This document shows positions 1 to 7,121 of a DNA stretch of 11,811 nucleotides, piece after piece. The notes beneath the pieces are model-generated. The model was not told the origin of the DNA. It searched no databases and was given only the letters and a program-made list of their open reading frames with translations. The DNA lies in assembly GCA_041589735.1 (NCBI GenBank), contig JBFHVA010000102.1, positions 1 to 11,811 on the forward strand, given 5' to 3'. A program made the position numbers and the translations under genes. The DNA is from CAMYJH01 sp041589735 (GTDB lineage: Bacteria; Pseudomonadota; Gammaproteobacteria; HK1). Within the stretch, counting starts at the first letter, position 1. Every line of letters begins with the position of its first letter.

Positions 1-243
1 CAGCGTCTGGTCGGCCTCCAGTCGCTTGAGACATTCGACAATGGCGTCGAAGCATCGCCAGTCCCGCGCCGCGCGCCCGATGCCGCCATAAACCACCAGC
101 TCGTTGGGTTTTTCCGCAACCTCGGGGTCCAGGTTGTTCATGAGCATGCGCAGCGGCGCTTCCGTGAGCCAGCTTTTGGCGGTCAGCGCGGTTCCGCGTG
201 GGGCGCGGACGACCCGGTTTGAGATACGGTTGGTGAGCGTCAT
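1..243 (-). CDS. hutU: Urocanate hydratase, N-terminal part (gene runs off the window edge)
   Basis: HutU (urocanase) hydrates urocanate to 4-imidazolone-5-propionate, the second step of histidine catabolism, using tightly bound NAD+ in the cytoplasm. Only the first 81 residues are present, of roughly 555 usual for the family. They carry very typical N-terminal urocanase sequence: RAPRGTALTAKSWLTEAPLR, then MLMNNLDPEVAE, then ELVVYGGIGRAARDW. The ATG at 241-243 gives the usual short leader before the RAPRG block. No good Shine-Dalgarno precedes it. The gene diverges from hutG across a 78-bp spacer, so the two promoters must share that space. The truncation comes from the window boundary, not from a visible lesion. 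The family call is secure; the NAD-binding and catalytic regions lie outside the window. Confidence 0.96.
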   Translation of the reverse strand, partial: MTLTNRISNRVVRAPRGTALTAKSWLTEAPLRMLMNNLDPEVAEKPNELVVYGGIGRAARDWRCFDAIVECLKRLEADQTL

Positions 244-268
244 AATGGGCGGGGTCGAGTCAAATCAA

Positions 269-293
269 GCCCCGAGCGTATCCCGACCGGGGC
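269..293. repeat. Inverted repeat in the hutU-hutG divergent spacer
   Basis: Arms GCCCCG (269-274) and CGGGGC (288-293) are perfect inverted complements around a 13-base loop. They occupy the centre of the 78-bp region between the divergent hutU and hutG starts. The repeat could be an operator, or a stem in an untranslated leader. It does not resemble the TGTATATACA-like HutC operator. In GC-rich DNA a six-base arm can arise by chance. Confidence 0.3.
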
Positions 294-321
294 GTGAACG
301 CCAACCGCACAGGCCGCAGAC

Positions 322-1137
322 ATGGAGACCTTCGAGCTTATTCGAGGCAGCACGCCGCTCCTGGTCAGCATGCCCCACAACGGCACCCTGATTCCGGACG
401 CCATTGCCCGGCGTATGACAGAGCATGCGCGAACCGTGCCCGACACCGACTGGCACATGGATCGGCTGTACGATTTCGCCACGGGGCTCGGCGCCGGGGT
501 TCTCAATCCGCGCTATTCGCGCTACGTCGTCGATCTCAACCGTCCGCCGGACAATAAGCCGCTGTACCCGGGCACCAGCAACACGGAGCTTTGCCCCTTG
601 ACCTGCTTCGACGACTCGGTTGTTTATTTTCCTGGCGAAGCACCGGACAAGCTCGAGGTAAAAGATCGCGTTGAACGCTACTGGCACCCGTATCACCGCC
701 AGCTCAAGGACGAGCTCGATCGATTGAAAAGGGCCCACGGCGTCGCCGTTCTGTTCGAGGCGCACAGCATCCGATCGGAAGTGCCGCGGTTTTTCGATGG
801 CCGCCTGCCGGACTTCAACCTGGGCACCGCCGACGGCGCAAGCTGCGACGCCCACCTTCAAAACCTATTGCGCGGGGTGTTGCAGTCCGCCAAGGGCTAC
901 ACCTTCGTCGTCAACGGACGGTTCAAGGGCGGATACAACACCAGAAACTACGGCGCCCCACAAAACGGCATCCACGCGGTGCAGCTGGAGCAAGCGCAAT
1001 GCACCTACATGGACGAGCATTATCCGTTCGCCTACGACGAAGCTAAGGCTAATCGGGTCAAGCCCTATCTGGTTCAGCTTATCGACACCGTGCTCGCCTG
1101 GACCGCCGAATGCAGTCTGGCAAAAGCACCGGGTTAG
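322..1137 (+). CDS. hutG: N-formylglutamate deformylase (N-formylglutamate amidohydrolase)
   Basis: This 271-residue protein fits the N-formylglutamate amidohydrolase family (HutG of the Pseudomonas type), which hydrolyses N-formyl-L-glutamate to glutamate and formate, the last step of the five-step histidine route. Conserved blocks are MPHNG (17-21), DTDWHMD (41-47), VVDLNRPPD (69-77), FEAHSIRSEVPRFFDG (145-160), NGRFKGGYNTRNYG (198-211) and VQLEQAQCTYMDE (220-232). The His, Asp and Glu residues in these blocks suit a metal-dependent hydrolase. An in-frame stop at 295-297 leaves the ATG at 322 as the only reasonable start, although its Shine-Dalgarno is weak. It diverges from hutU and converges with hutI, whose stop codon overlaps its own. 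The presence of hutF nearby matches, because HutF makes this enzyme's substrate. Confidence 0.96.
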   Translation: METFELIRGSTPLLVSMPHNGTLIPDAIARRMTEHARTVPDTDWHMDRLYDFATGLGAGVLNPRYSRYVVDLNRPPDNKPLYPGTSNTELCPLTCFDDSVVYFPGEAPDKLEVKDRVERYWHPYHRQLKDELDRLKRAHGVAVLFEAHSIRSEVPRFFDGRLPDFNLGTADGASCDAHLQNLLRGVLQSAKGYTFVVNGRFKGGYNTRNYGAPQNGIHAVQLEQAQCTYMDEHYPFAYDEAKANRVKPYLVQLIDTVLAWTAECSLAKAPG

Positions 1138-2405
1138 GATTTCGCATCCGATAGCTTGCCGCCACGCACCACTGCGTGGCAGGGATTGAATCCGATGTGG
1201 TAGGCAAGCTCCGCCGGGTGATCAACGTTCCATAGCACGAAGTCTGCGCGCTTGCCGATTTCCAGAGTGCCGATGGTCGAGTCCATTCCCAGGGCCGTTG
1301 CCGCGTTGCGCGTTACCCCGGCCAGCGCTTCTTCCGGCGTCATCCGAAACAGCGTGCACCCCATGTTGAGCATCAGAAGCAGCGAACAGACCGGGGAACT
1401 TCCGGGATTGTTGTCGCTGGCGATGGCCACCGGCACACCGTAGCGACGAAACAGATCCAACGGAGGAACCCGGGTTTCACGCAGGAAATAGAATGCGCCC
1501 GGCAGCAGCACGGCAACGGTGCCATCTTTGCCCATGGCGGCAACTGCCGCCTCGGACACAAACTCCAGGTGGTCCGCGGACAATGCGCCGTAGCGTGCCG
1601 ACAACTCGGCGCCGCCCGAATCCGAAAGCTGTTCCGCGTGCAGCTTGATCGGGAGACCCAAGTCCCGGGCGGCGCGAAAAACACGCTCGGTCTGCGCCAG
1701 GCTGAATCCGATTCGCTCGCAAAACGCGTCCACCGCGTCGGCGAGCTCCGCTTTGGCAGCCGCGGGCATGACTTCGTCACAGACAAAATCGATGTACTCA
1801 TCAGCGCGACCTTCGTACTCCGGAGGAAGCGCATGGGCGCCAAGAAAGGTCGTGACCACGGTAACCGGCTCGATCTCACCGAGACGCCTGGCAACCCTGA
1901 GCATGCGAAGCTCGGTGTCTCGATCCAGCCCGTAGCCGGATTTGATCTCAACCGTGGTCACGCCTTCGCGCATCAGCGCCTTCAGACGCGGGCGCGCCGC
2001 ATCCACCAGCGTTGATTCATCTGCGGCCCGGGTCGCCTTGACCGTGGACAGGATCCCGCCACCCCGTCGGGCGATGTCTTCGTAGCTTGCGCCTTGAAGA
2101 CGCATTTCGAATTCCCGGGCCCGGTCGCCGGCATGCACCAGGTGGGTATGACAGTCGATGAGTCCCGGCGTGATCCAGCGGCCGCCGGCGGAATGCACAC
2201 GCCCGTCGGCGGGCGCATCTGCGGGAAGCGCGTCCCGCTCTCCGACCCAAACGATGTGCCCCGCCCGAACCGCCAGGGCCCCGTCCTCGATAGCGCCGTA
2301 GGCCAGATCTCCGCCGGCGCGCATGGTGGCAAGGCGCGCGTCGATCCACAGCTGGTCCCACTCGCCGGGCGAAGCAGAAGCGGATTGCGATTTAGGGTCG
2401 GCCAT
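1134..2405 (-). CDS. hutI: Imidazolonepropionase
   Basis: HutI opens the ring of 4-imidazolone-5-propionate to give N-formimidoyl-L-glutamate, the third step of histidine degradation. The 423-residue protein is a full-length amidohydrolase-superfamily member. The metal-binding DCHTH motif is at 84-88 (H86, H88), KSGYGL at 155-160, the metal/active-site KLHAEQ at 254-259 (H256), SADHLE at 276-281, and the conserved Asp in SDNNPGSSP at 329-337 (D330). The C-terminal IGKRADFVLW (383-392) is the usual amidohydrolase beta-sandwich return. The ATG (rc of 2403-2405) fits the family length. A perfect palindrome sits just upstream. The gene is divergent from hutF (89-bp spacer). At its 3' end it overlaps hutG by 4 bp, so its TAA and the hutG TAG occupy the same bases. 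Confidence 0.97.
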   Translation of the reverse strand: MADPKSQSASASPGEWDQLWIDARLATMRAGGDLAYGAIEDGALAVRAGHIVWVGERDALPADAPADGRVHSAGGRWITPGLIDCHTHLVHAGDRAREFEMRLQGASYEDIARRGGGILSTVKATRAADESTLVDAARPRLKALMREGVTTVEIKSGYGLDRDTELRMLRVARRLGEIEPVTVVTTFLGAHALPPEYEGRADEYIDFVCDEVMPAAAKAELADAVDAFCERIGFSLAQTERVFRAARDLGLPIKLHAEQLSDSGGAELSARYGALSADHLEFVSEAAVAAMGKDGTVAVLLPGAFYFLRETRVPPLDLFRRYGVPVAIASDNNPGSSPVCSLLLMLNMGCTLFRMTPEEALAGVTRNAATALGMDSTIGTLEIGKRADFVLWNVDHPAELAYHIGFNPCHAVVRGGKLSDAKS

Positions 2406-2410
2406 ATTCG

Positions 2411-2424
2411 GAGGATCGATCCTC
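2411..2424. promoter_or_regulatory. Perfect 14-bp palindrome in the hutI-hutF divergent region
   Basis: GAGGATCGATCCTC reads identically on both strands. It starts 6 bp upstream of the hutI start codon, within the 89-bp spacer shared by the divergent hutI and hutF. This is a plausible position for a dimeric regulator controlling both genes, or for a hairpin in the hutI leader. The GAGGA on the hutI strand is about 14 bases from the ATG, too far for an ideal Shine-Dalgarno. The sequence differs from the usual HutC operator, so the binding protein is unknown. Confidence 0.4.
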
Positions 2425-2494
2425 GCGGCTGATTCTAAGTGGTATTGTTCGGGCGCAAAGTCACCGCGCTCGCACGTTTCGCTCTGATCCGATA

Positions 2495-3889
2495 ATGCCA
2501 GACCTTATCAAGCTTCTCGCCCCGCTCGCGTTGCTTCCCCACGGTTGGGAAAAAAACGTGAGCATAGAAATCAACGCTGCGGGCCTCATCCTCAGCGCCG
2601 AGGCGGCGAAGGGAGACACCCCGGAAGGGATCCCCAGACTGGGGGGGCCGGTGATCCCCGGAATGGCCAACCTCCACTCCCATGCCTTCCAGCGGGCGAT
2701 GGCGGGGCTCACCGAACGTCGGAGCGGTGACGCGGACAGCTTTTGGACCTGGCGCGAGACCATGTACCGCTTCGTGTCCCTGCTCAAGCCGGAGCACATG
2801 GAAGCCATCGCCGCGCAGCTATTCGTGGAGATGCTGGAAGCAGGCTACACCGGCGTCGCCGAGTTCCATTACCTCCACCACGACAGCGGCGGCCGGGCGT
2901 ACGATGACCTTGCGGAAACTTCTCGGCGAATTGTTGCAGCGTCGAAACGAGCCGGCATTCGATTGACCCACCTGCCGGTGCTCTACGTCCATGGGGGCTT
3001 CGGGGGAAAGGCTCTGTCGCCGGAGCAGAAGCGATTTGGCAACAGCGCCGAGCAGTTCAACCGTCTGATTGACCAATTGCACGCTGCAATCGCGCACGAA
3101 CCCACAGTTCGCACGGGCGTAGCGCTTCACTCCTTGCGCGCGGTTGATATGGAAACTTTGCGCCTGGCGGTGGAACACCTGAGCGCGCTGGATGGCCGAG
3201 CCCCGATCCACCTGCACGTGGCCGAGCAGATCCGCGAGGTGGAAGAGTGTATTGCGTTTTCCGGTCGCCGACCGGTGCAGTGGCTTTTCGAAAGCACTGG
3301 AGTCGACGAGCGCTGGTGCCTGGTGCACGCGACCCACGTGGACGACGCCGAGATCGGCGCCATCGTCGCAAGCGGCGCGGTCGCGGGGCTCTGTCCGACC
3401 ACCGAGGCCAATCTAGGCGACGGCCTGTTTCCAGCGGCGGAATTCCTCGAGAGAGGCGGCCGATTCGGCGTCGGCTCCGACAGCCACGTCTCCGTCAGCC
3501 CGATGGAAGAGCTCAGACTGCTTGAATACGGCCAGCGCCTCGTGCATCGGCGCCGGGCGGTGTTGGCGTCCGGCCAGCAGCCTTCGACAGGACGGAACTT
3601 ATATCAGTCGGCGGCTCGGGGCGGCGCCCAGGCGCTTGGGATCCCTGCCGGCGAGCTGAAACCCGGAGCGTGCGCGGATTTTGTCGTGCTGGATGCGGAA
3701 AGCCCCGGTCTGTACGGCCGCCACCAAGACGCGCTGCTGGACGCTGCCTTGTTTGCCGGAAATAGAAGCGTGATCAAATCGGTCTGGGTCGGCGGCCGCC
3801 AGGTGGTTTGCAACGGGCTGCACCCGATGCGGGAAAGCGTTTTTGAGCGCTATAAATCCACCGTGGACGCGCTGGTGCGCGCGCAGTAG
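2495..3889 (+). CDS. hutF: Formimidoylglutamate deiminase
   Basis: HutF deiminates N-formimidoyl-L-glutamate to N-formyl-L-glutamate and ammonia, feeding HutG. The 464-residue amidohydrolase-superfamily protein has the metal motif NLHSHAFQRAM at 59-69 (H61, H63), the HLHVAEQ block at 239-245 (H241 region), LVHATH at 276-281 (H278), and the conserved Asp in GSDSHVS at 327-333 (D329). The segment DSFWTWRETMY (81-91) is typical of HutF and separates it from guanine deaminases and chlorohydrolases of the same fold. The ATG at 2495 has no clear Shine-Dalgarno, but the protein aligns with the family from its N terminus. It is the first gene of a plus-strand run; the SDR gene begins 18 bp after its stop. 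Confidence 0.95.
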   Translation: MPDLIKLLAPLALLPHGWEKNVSIEINAAGLILSAEAAKGDTPEGIPRLGGPVIPGMANLHSHAFQRAMAGLTERRSGDADSFWTWRETMYRFVSLLKPEHMEAIAAQLFVEMLEAGYTGVAEFHYLHHDSGGRAYDDLAETSRRIVAASKRAGIRLTHLPVLYVHGGFGGKALSPEQKRFGNSAEQFNRLIDQLHAAIAHEPTVRTGVALHSLRAVDMETLRLAVEHLSALDGRAPIHLHVAEQIREVEECIAFSGRRPVQWLFESTGVDERWCLVHATHVDDAEIGAIVASGAVAGLCPTTEANLGDGLFPAAEFLERGGRFGVGSDSHVSVSPMEELRLLEYGQRLVHRRRAVLASGQQPSTGRNLYQSAARGGAQALGIPAGELKPGACADFVVLDAESPGLYGRHQDALLDAALFAGNRSVIKSVWVGGRQVVCNGLHPMRESVFERYKSTVDALVRAQ

Positions 3890-3891
3890 CG

Positions 3892-3898
3892 AAAGAGG
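3892..3898 (+). promoter_or_regulatory. Shine-Dalgarno supporting a CTG start for the SDR gene
   Basis: AAAGAGG lies just after the hutF stop and nine bases before a CTG at 3908. That CTG is in frame with the SDR reading frame. No ATG, GTG or TTG exists between the hutF stop (same frame) and the essential nucleotide-binding motif, so this site decides the start. Confidence 0.6.
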
Positions 3899-3907
3899 TC
3901 ACTACAA

Positions 3908-4660
3908 CTGAAAACGCACAAGGTCATCATTATCACCGGCGCCAGCCGTGGCATCGGCGCCGCCACCGCCCGGCTTGCCGCAGAGCAAGGCTACTCGGTC
4001 TGCGTTAACTACCGTCAAAGCGCCGAGACCGCGGACCGTCTGGTGGCGGAGATCGCTTCCGCAGGCGGACAAGCAGTCGCCGTTGGCGCCGACGTCAGTG
4101 TCGAATCAGACGTTTTGCGCCTGTTCGAGACCGTGGATGAATCCCTAGGACCGGTCTCGGCACTGGTGAACAACGCCGGGATCCTTAGGCAGCAGATGCG
4201 CGTATCGGAAATGAGCGCAGAGCGGATCAGCGAAGTCATGGCGGTCAATGTTACCGGCTGCTTTCTTTGCGCCCGCGAAGCAGTCAAACGCATGTCCACT
4301 TCCAGCGGGGGTAAAGGGGGCGCCATTGTCAACGTTTCCTCGGGCGCTTCCCGGCTGGGCGCCCCCGGCGAGTACGTAGACTACGCAGCCTCCAAGGGGG
4401 CCCTGGACACACTCACCATCGGCCTCGCCAAGGAGGTGGCCGATGAAGGCATTCGCGTCAACGCCGTTCGCCCCGGTTTCATTTATACGGACATCCACGC
4501 CAGCGGAGGGGAACCGGAGCGCGTCGATAGGGTAAAGGCTCTTGTGCCCATGAAGCGCGGCGGTCAACCTGAGGAAGTCGCGCGTGCAATAATGTGGCTT
4601 TTGTCCGATGAAGCGTCGTACACCACGGGCGCCTTCATCGACATTACCGGCGGAAAATAA
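3908..4660 (+). CDS. YgfF-like SDR family oxidoreductase (apparent CTG start)
   Basis: This is a classical short-chain dehydrogenase/reductase of 250 residues, the usual size. It has the Rossmann motif TGASRGIG at 10-17, NNAG at 88-91, a Ser-containing VNVSS at 141-145, and the catalytic YAASK (Y159, K163). The C-terminal half, including RLGAPGEYVDYAASKGA, RPGFIYTDIHASGG and the terminal TGGK, closely recalls E. coli YgfF and related proteins annotated as SDR or glucose-1-dehydrogenase-like. Substrate and cofactor cannot be assigned. The start is unusual. The first ATG/GTG-type codon (GTG at 4043) would delete the Rossmann motif, while the CTG at 3908 has a well-placed Shine-Dalgarno and gives MKTHKVIIITG. 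It lies 18 bp after hutF and 1 bp before cysQ, so co-transcription is likely. Confidence 0.9.
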   Translation: MKTHKVIIITGASRGIGAATARLAAEQGYSVCVNYRQSAETADRLVAEIASAGGQAVAVGADVSVESDVLRLFETVDESLGPVSALVNNAGILRQQMRVSEMSAERISEVMAVNVTGCFLCAREAVKRMSTSSGGKGGAIVNVSSGASRLGAPGEYVDYAASKGALDTLTIGLAKEVADEGIRVNAVRPGFIYTDIHASGGEPERVDRVKALVPMKRGGQPEEVARAIMWLLSDEASYTTGAFIDITGGK

Positions 4661-4661
4661 G

Positions 4662-5456
4662 ATGACCATTAACCGAACTACGCTCAACAGCTTGAGCGCC
4701 GCGCTGGTTGATATTGCCGAGCGCGCCGGCAGGGAAATACTCACGGTTTACGGGGCCGGCTTCGACGTGCGCACCAAGCGCGACGCGACTCCGGTCACCG
4801 AAGCAGACGAGCGGGCCGAGAAGTTGATTCTGAAAGCGCTGGCAGAGGTCGCGCCCGAGATACCCGTGGTCGCGGAGGAAAGCGTGGCCGAAGGACGGGT
4901 GCCGGAAATTGAAGGCTCGCCCTTTTTCCTCGTCGATCCCTTGGACGGCACCAAGGAATTCGTCAGCCGCAACGGCGAGTTCACCGTCAACATTGCCCTG
5001 GTTGAGAACGAGGCGCCTTTGATAGGTGCCATTCACGTGCCTGTTCTCGAGGAAAGCTACTGGTGTGATGGAGACGGCGCCGCCTGGCGGCGACGCGGCG
5101 CTCAGGAGGCGGAGCGGATACGCTGCCGTAAACCAGAAAACGGTTTGGTGGTAGTGGCGAGCCGATCCCACCGGGACTCCAAGACCGACGCCTTTTTGCA
5201 AAAGTTCAAGGTCAAAGAGCAGATCTCGGCCGGATCTTCAATCAAGTTCTGTCGCGTCGCAGAAGGTGCCGCCGATCTCTACCCCCGGCTCGGCCGAACC
5301 ATGGAGTGGGACGTGGCCGCAGGCCACGCCATCGTCAACGCCGCGGGCGGAAGTGTGACCACCGTGGATGACCAGCCGTTTACCTATGGCAAGCCGGACT
5401 TCGCCAACCCGTTTTTCGTCGTCCGCGGGCTTCAATCGGATTCCGGCCAGACCTGA
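4662..5456 (+). CDS. cysQ: 3'(2'),5'-bisphosphate nucleotidase CysQ
   Basis: CysQ removes the 3'-phosphate of 3'-phosphoadenosine 5'-phosphate (PAP), recycling the by-product of sulfate assimilation and sulfotransfer. The 264-residue protein belongs to the inositol monophosphatase/FBPase-like superfamily (Mg2+-dependent, Li+-sensitive). Visible motifs are TPVTEADE (43-50), AEES (71-74), the metal-binding DPLDGTKEF (92-100), GSSIKFC (191-197) and the second metal motif EWDVAAGHAI (215-224). The DPLDGTKEF form is typical of CysQ rather than SuhB. The ATG at 4662 follows the SDR stop by one base, which suggests translational coupling. The frame stays open upstream into the SDR gene (an ATG at 4608), but that start would add 18 low-complexity residues overlapping the SDR and is unlikely. 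No other sulfur gene is in the window. Confidence 0.92.
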   Translation: MTINRTTLNSLSAALVDIAERAGREILTVYGAGFDVRTKRDATPVTEADERAEKLILKALAEVAPEIPVVAEESVAEGRVPEIEGSPFFLVDPLDGTKEFVSRNGEFTVNIALVENEAPLIGAIHVPVLEESYWCDGDGAAWRRRGAQEAERIRCRKPENGLVVVASRSHRDSKTDAFLQKFKVKEQISAGSSIKFCRVAEGAADLYPRLGRTMEWDVAAGHAIVNAAGGSVTTVDDQPFTYGKPDFANPFFVVRGLQSDSGQT

Positions 5457-5537
5457 TGCCGGACGTCGAACCGTTTTCGAATCAGGCTTTGTTCACCTGG
5501 ATCTATACGGAATTTTTCACCTTCACTCAATTTCTTC

Positions 5538-5543
5538 GAGGAG
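5538..5543 (+). promoter_or_regulatory. Shine-Dalgarno of the quinone oxidoreductase gene
   Basis: GAGGAG is eight bases before the ATG at 5552 and supports that start over the in-frame ATG at 5576. The 95-bp gap after cysQ (5457-5551) is the largest inside this plus-strand run and may hold a secondary promoter. I see no convincing -35/-10 pair in it. Confidence 0.6.
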
Positions 5544-5551
5544 CCCTCTAA

Positions 5552-6553
5552 ATGCCCGATGCGCTTCCCAAGGATATGACCGTCATCGAGATCCCGGAGC
5601 CCGGCGGCCCGGAAGCACTGAAACCCGGGCGCCGGCCACTGCCTTTTCCCGGCGCGGAAGAGGTCCTGGTGCGGGTGGCCGCCGCGGGCGTCAATCGCCC
5701 CGACGTCATGCAGCGTAAAGGAATGTATCCGCCGCCACCCGGCGCTCCGGATACGCCCGGACTGGAGATCGCCGGTGAGGTGGTGGCTGTCGGCGAGGGG
5801 GTGTCTTCGCCAGGCGTCGGGGACTCGGTTTGCGCGCTGGTGGCGGGGGGCGGCTACGCCGAGTACTGCCTGGCGCCGGCGGCGCTCTGCCTGCCGTGGC
5901 CCGAAGGCATGGATGCGATCAGCGCCGCTGCGCTGCCGGAGACATTTTTCACCGTTTGGACCAATGTCTTCGACCGTGGCGGACTCAAGAGCGGCGAACG
6001 CTTCCTGGTACACGGCGGCAGTAGCGGCATCGGCACTACCGCGATTCAGCTGGCCAACGCCTTCGGCGCCACCGTTTACGCCACCGCCGGCACGGCGGAA
6101 AAATGTGAAGCCTGCAAAAAACTCGGCGCCGACGCGGCGATCAACTATCGCGAGGAAGATTTCGTCGAGCGGATCGAGGCGCTCACCGAAGGCAAAGGCG
6201 TGAACCTCATCCTCGATATGGTCGCCGGGGACTACCTGCCGCGAAACCTCAAATGTCTAGCCGTCGAGGGACGCCTGGTGCAAATCGCGCTGCAGAACGG
6301 ACCCAAGGTGGAAATGAACCTGCTCCCGGTGATGCTCAAAAGGCTCACGATTACCGGATCGACGCTGCGCCCAAGAAGCGTCGCGCAAAAAGCCGAAATT
6401 GCCGCTTCACTCAAGGCAAAGGTCTGGCCGCTGCTGGCCGGCGGAAAGGTGAAGCCGGTGATCCACGCCACCTTTCCGCTCGAGAAAGCGGCAGAAGCCC
6501 ACGCGCTGATGGAGAGCAGCAAACACATCGGAAAGATCCTGCTGACCAACTGA
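5552..6553 (+). CDS. NAD(P)H:quinone oxidoreductase, PIG3-type zinc-less MDR
   Basis: A 333-residue member of the medium-chain dehydrogenase/reductase superfamily, closest to the PIG3 (TP53I3) group of NAD(P)H:quinone oxidoreductases, which reduce quinones and some enals with NADPH in the cytoplasm. The catalytic domain shows AAAGVNRPDVMQRKG (43-57) and PGLEIAGEV (69-77). The cofactor domain has HGGSSGIGTTAIQLA (154-168), a typical QOR nucleotide-binding loop. The cysteine and histidine ligands of zinc alcohol dehydrogenases are absent, as expected for zinc-less MDRs. The GIASTDK-like differences among subgroups prevent assignment of the true substrate. The ATG at 5552 is chosen because GAGGAG precedes it by eight bases. 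The deacylase gene starts 7 bp after the stop. Its relation to histidine degradation is unclear; it may simply be a passenger of the operon. Confidence 0.9.
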   Translation: MPDALPKDMTVIEIPEPGGPEALKPGRRPLPFPGAEEVLVRVAAAGVNRPDVMQRKGMYPPPPGAPDTPGLEIAGEVVAVGEGVSSPGVGDSVCALVAGGGYAEYCLAPAALCLPWPEGMDAISAAALPETFFTVWTNVFDRGGLKSGERFLVHGGSSGIGTTAIQLANAFGATVYATAGTAEKCEACKKLGADAAINYREEDFVERIEALTEGKGVNLILDMVAGDYLPRNLKCLAVEGRLVQIALQNGPKVEMNLLPVMLKRLTITGSTLRPRSVAQKAEIAASLKAKVWPLLAGGKVKPVIHATFPLEKAAEAHALMESSKHIGKILLTN

Positions 6554-6560
6554 CGCCTCG

Positions 6561-7121
6561 ATGAACGACCCAAGCGAGACCAGATCGATTCTCACCGACG
6601 GCACCGCGCCGCTCTCCCCGGCAGAGTTCCTCGCCAAGCTCGAATCACTGGGCATCGCGCATACGACCTTTGAGCACGACCCTGTCTTCACCGTTGAAGA
6701 ATCGAAGCGCATGCGCGGCGACCTGGACGGGGCGCACGTGAAGAATCTGTTTCTGCGCAACAAGAAAGGAAAGATGTGGCTGGTTACCTGTCACGAAGAC
6801 CGGCCGGTGGATCTCAAATGGCTTGCCGAAGCGCTCGGAGCCGGACGTTTTTCGTTCGCCAGCCCTGAGCGATTGATGAGTTATCTCGGAGTCACCCCGG
6901 GGGCGGTGACGACGTTTGCGGCCATCAATGACAACACGAGGTCGGTGCGGGTCGCGCTGGACAGCGCGCTGCTCAACGCGTCGCGCATCAATCTGCACCC
7001 GCTGACCAACGCTATGACCACGACGATAGGATCAGCGGATCTGCTGCGCTTCCTCGACGCAGTCGGCCATCCGCCGACGCTGATCGAGTTCGAAGCTCGT
7101 CGACGAAACAGCTCAGCCTAG
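6561..7121 (+). CDS. Prolyl-tRNA editing protein, ProXp-ala/PrdX type (YbaK-like)
   Basis: This 186-residue protein is a stand-alone trans-editing deacylase of the YbaK/INS superfamily. Members of the ProXp-ala (PrdX, PRORSD1) group hydrolyse Ala-tRNA(Pro) mis-made by prolyl-tRNA synthetase. Supporting motifs are KNLFLRNKKGKMWLV (61-75, with the conserved Lys), RFSFASPERLMSYLGVTPG (96-114), VTTFAAIND (116-124) and LHPLTNAMTTTIG (145-157). The LGVTPG and HPLTN pattern favours ProXp-ala over YbaK (Cys-tRNA(Pro)). It starts 7 bp after the quinone oxidoreductase stop without an obvious Shine-Dalgarno, so coupling is likely. Its last nine bases overlap the end of hutH on the other strand. It has no evident role in histidine breakdown. 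Confidence 0.92.
   Translation: MNDPSETRSILTDGTAPLSPAEFLAKLESLGIAHTTFEHDPVFTVEESKRMRGDLDGAHVKNLFLRNKKGKMWLVTCHEDRPVDLKWLAEALGAGRFSFASPERLMSYLGVTPGAVTTFAAINDNTRSVRVALDSALLNASRINLHPLTNAMTTTIGSADLLRFLDAVGHPPTLIEFEARRRNSSA

Noticed and set aside
265..861. Long minus-strand frame of 198 codons opposite hutG
   Set aside because: It is an antisense shadow of a secure, conserved gene in GC-rich DNA and shows no domain.
4608..4661. Upstream ATG extension of cysQ into the SDR gene
   Set aside because: It would add 18 residues of poor composition that overlap the SDR C terminus. The ATG at 4662, directly after the SDR stop, fits the family length.
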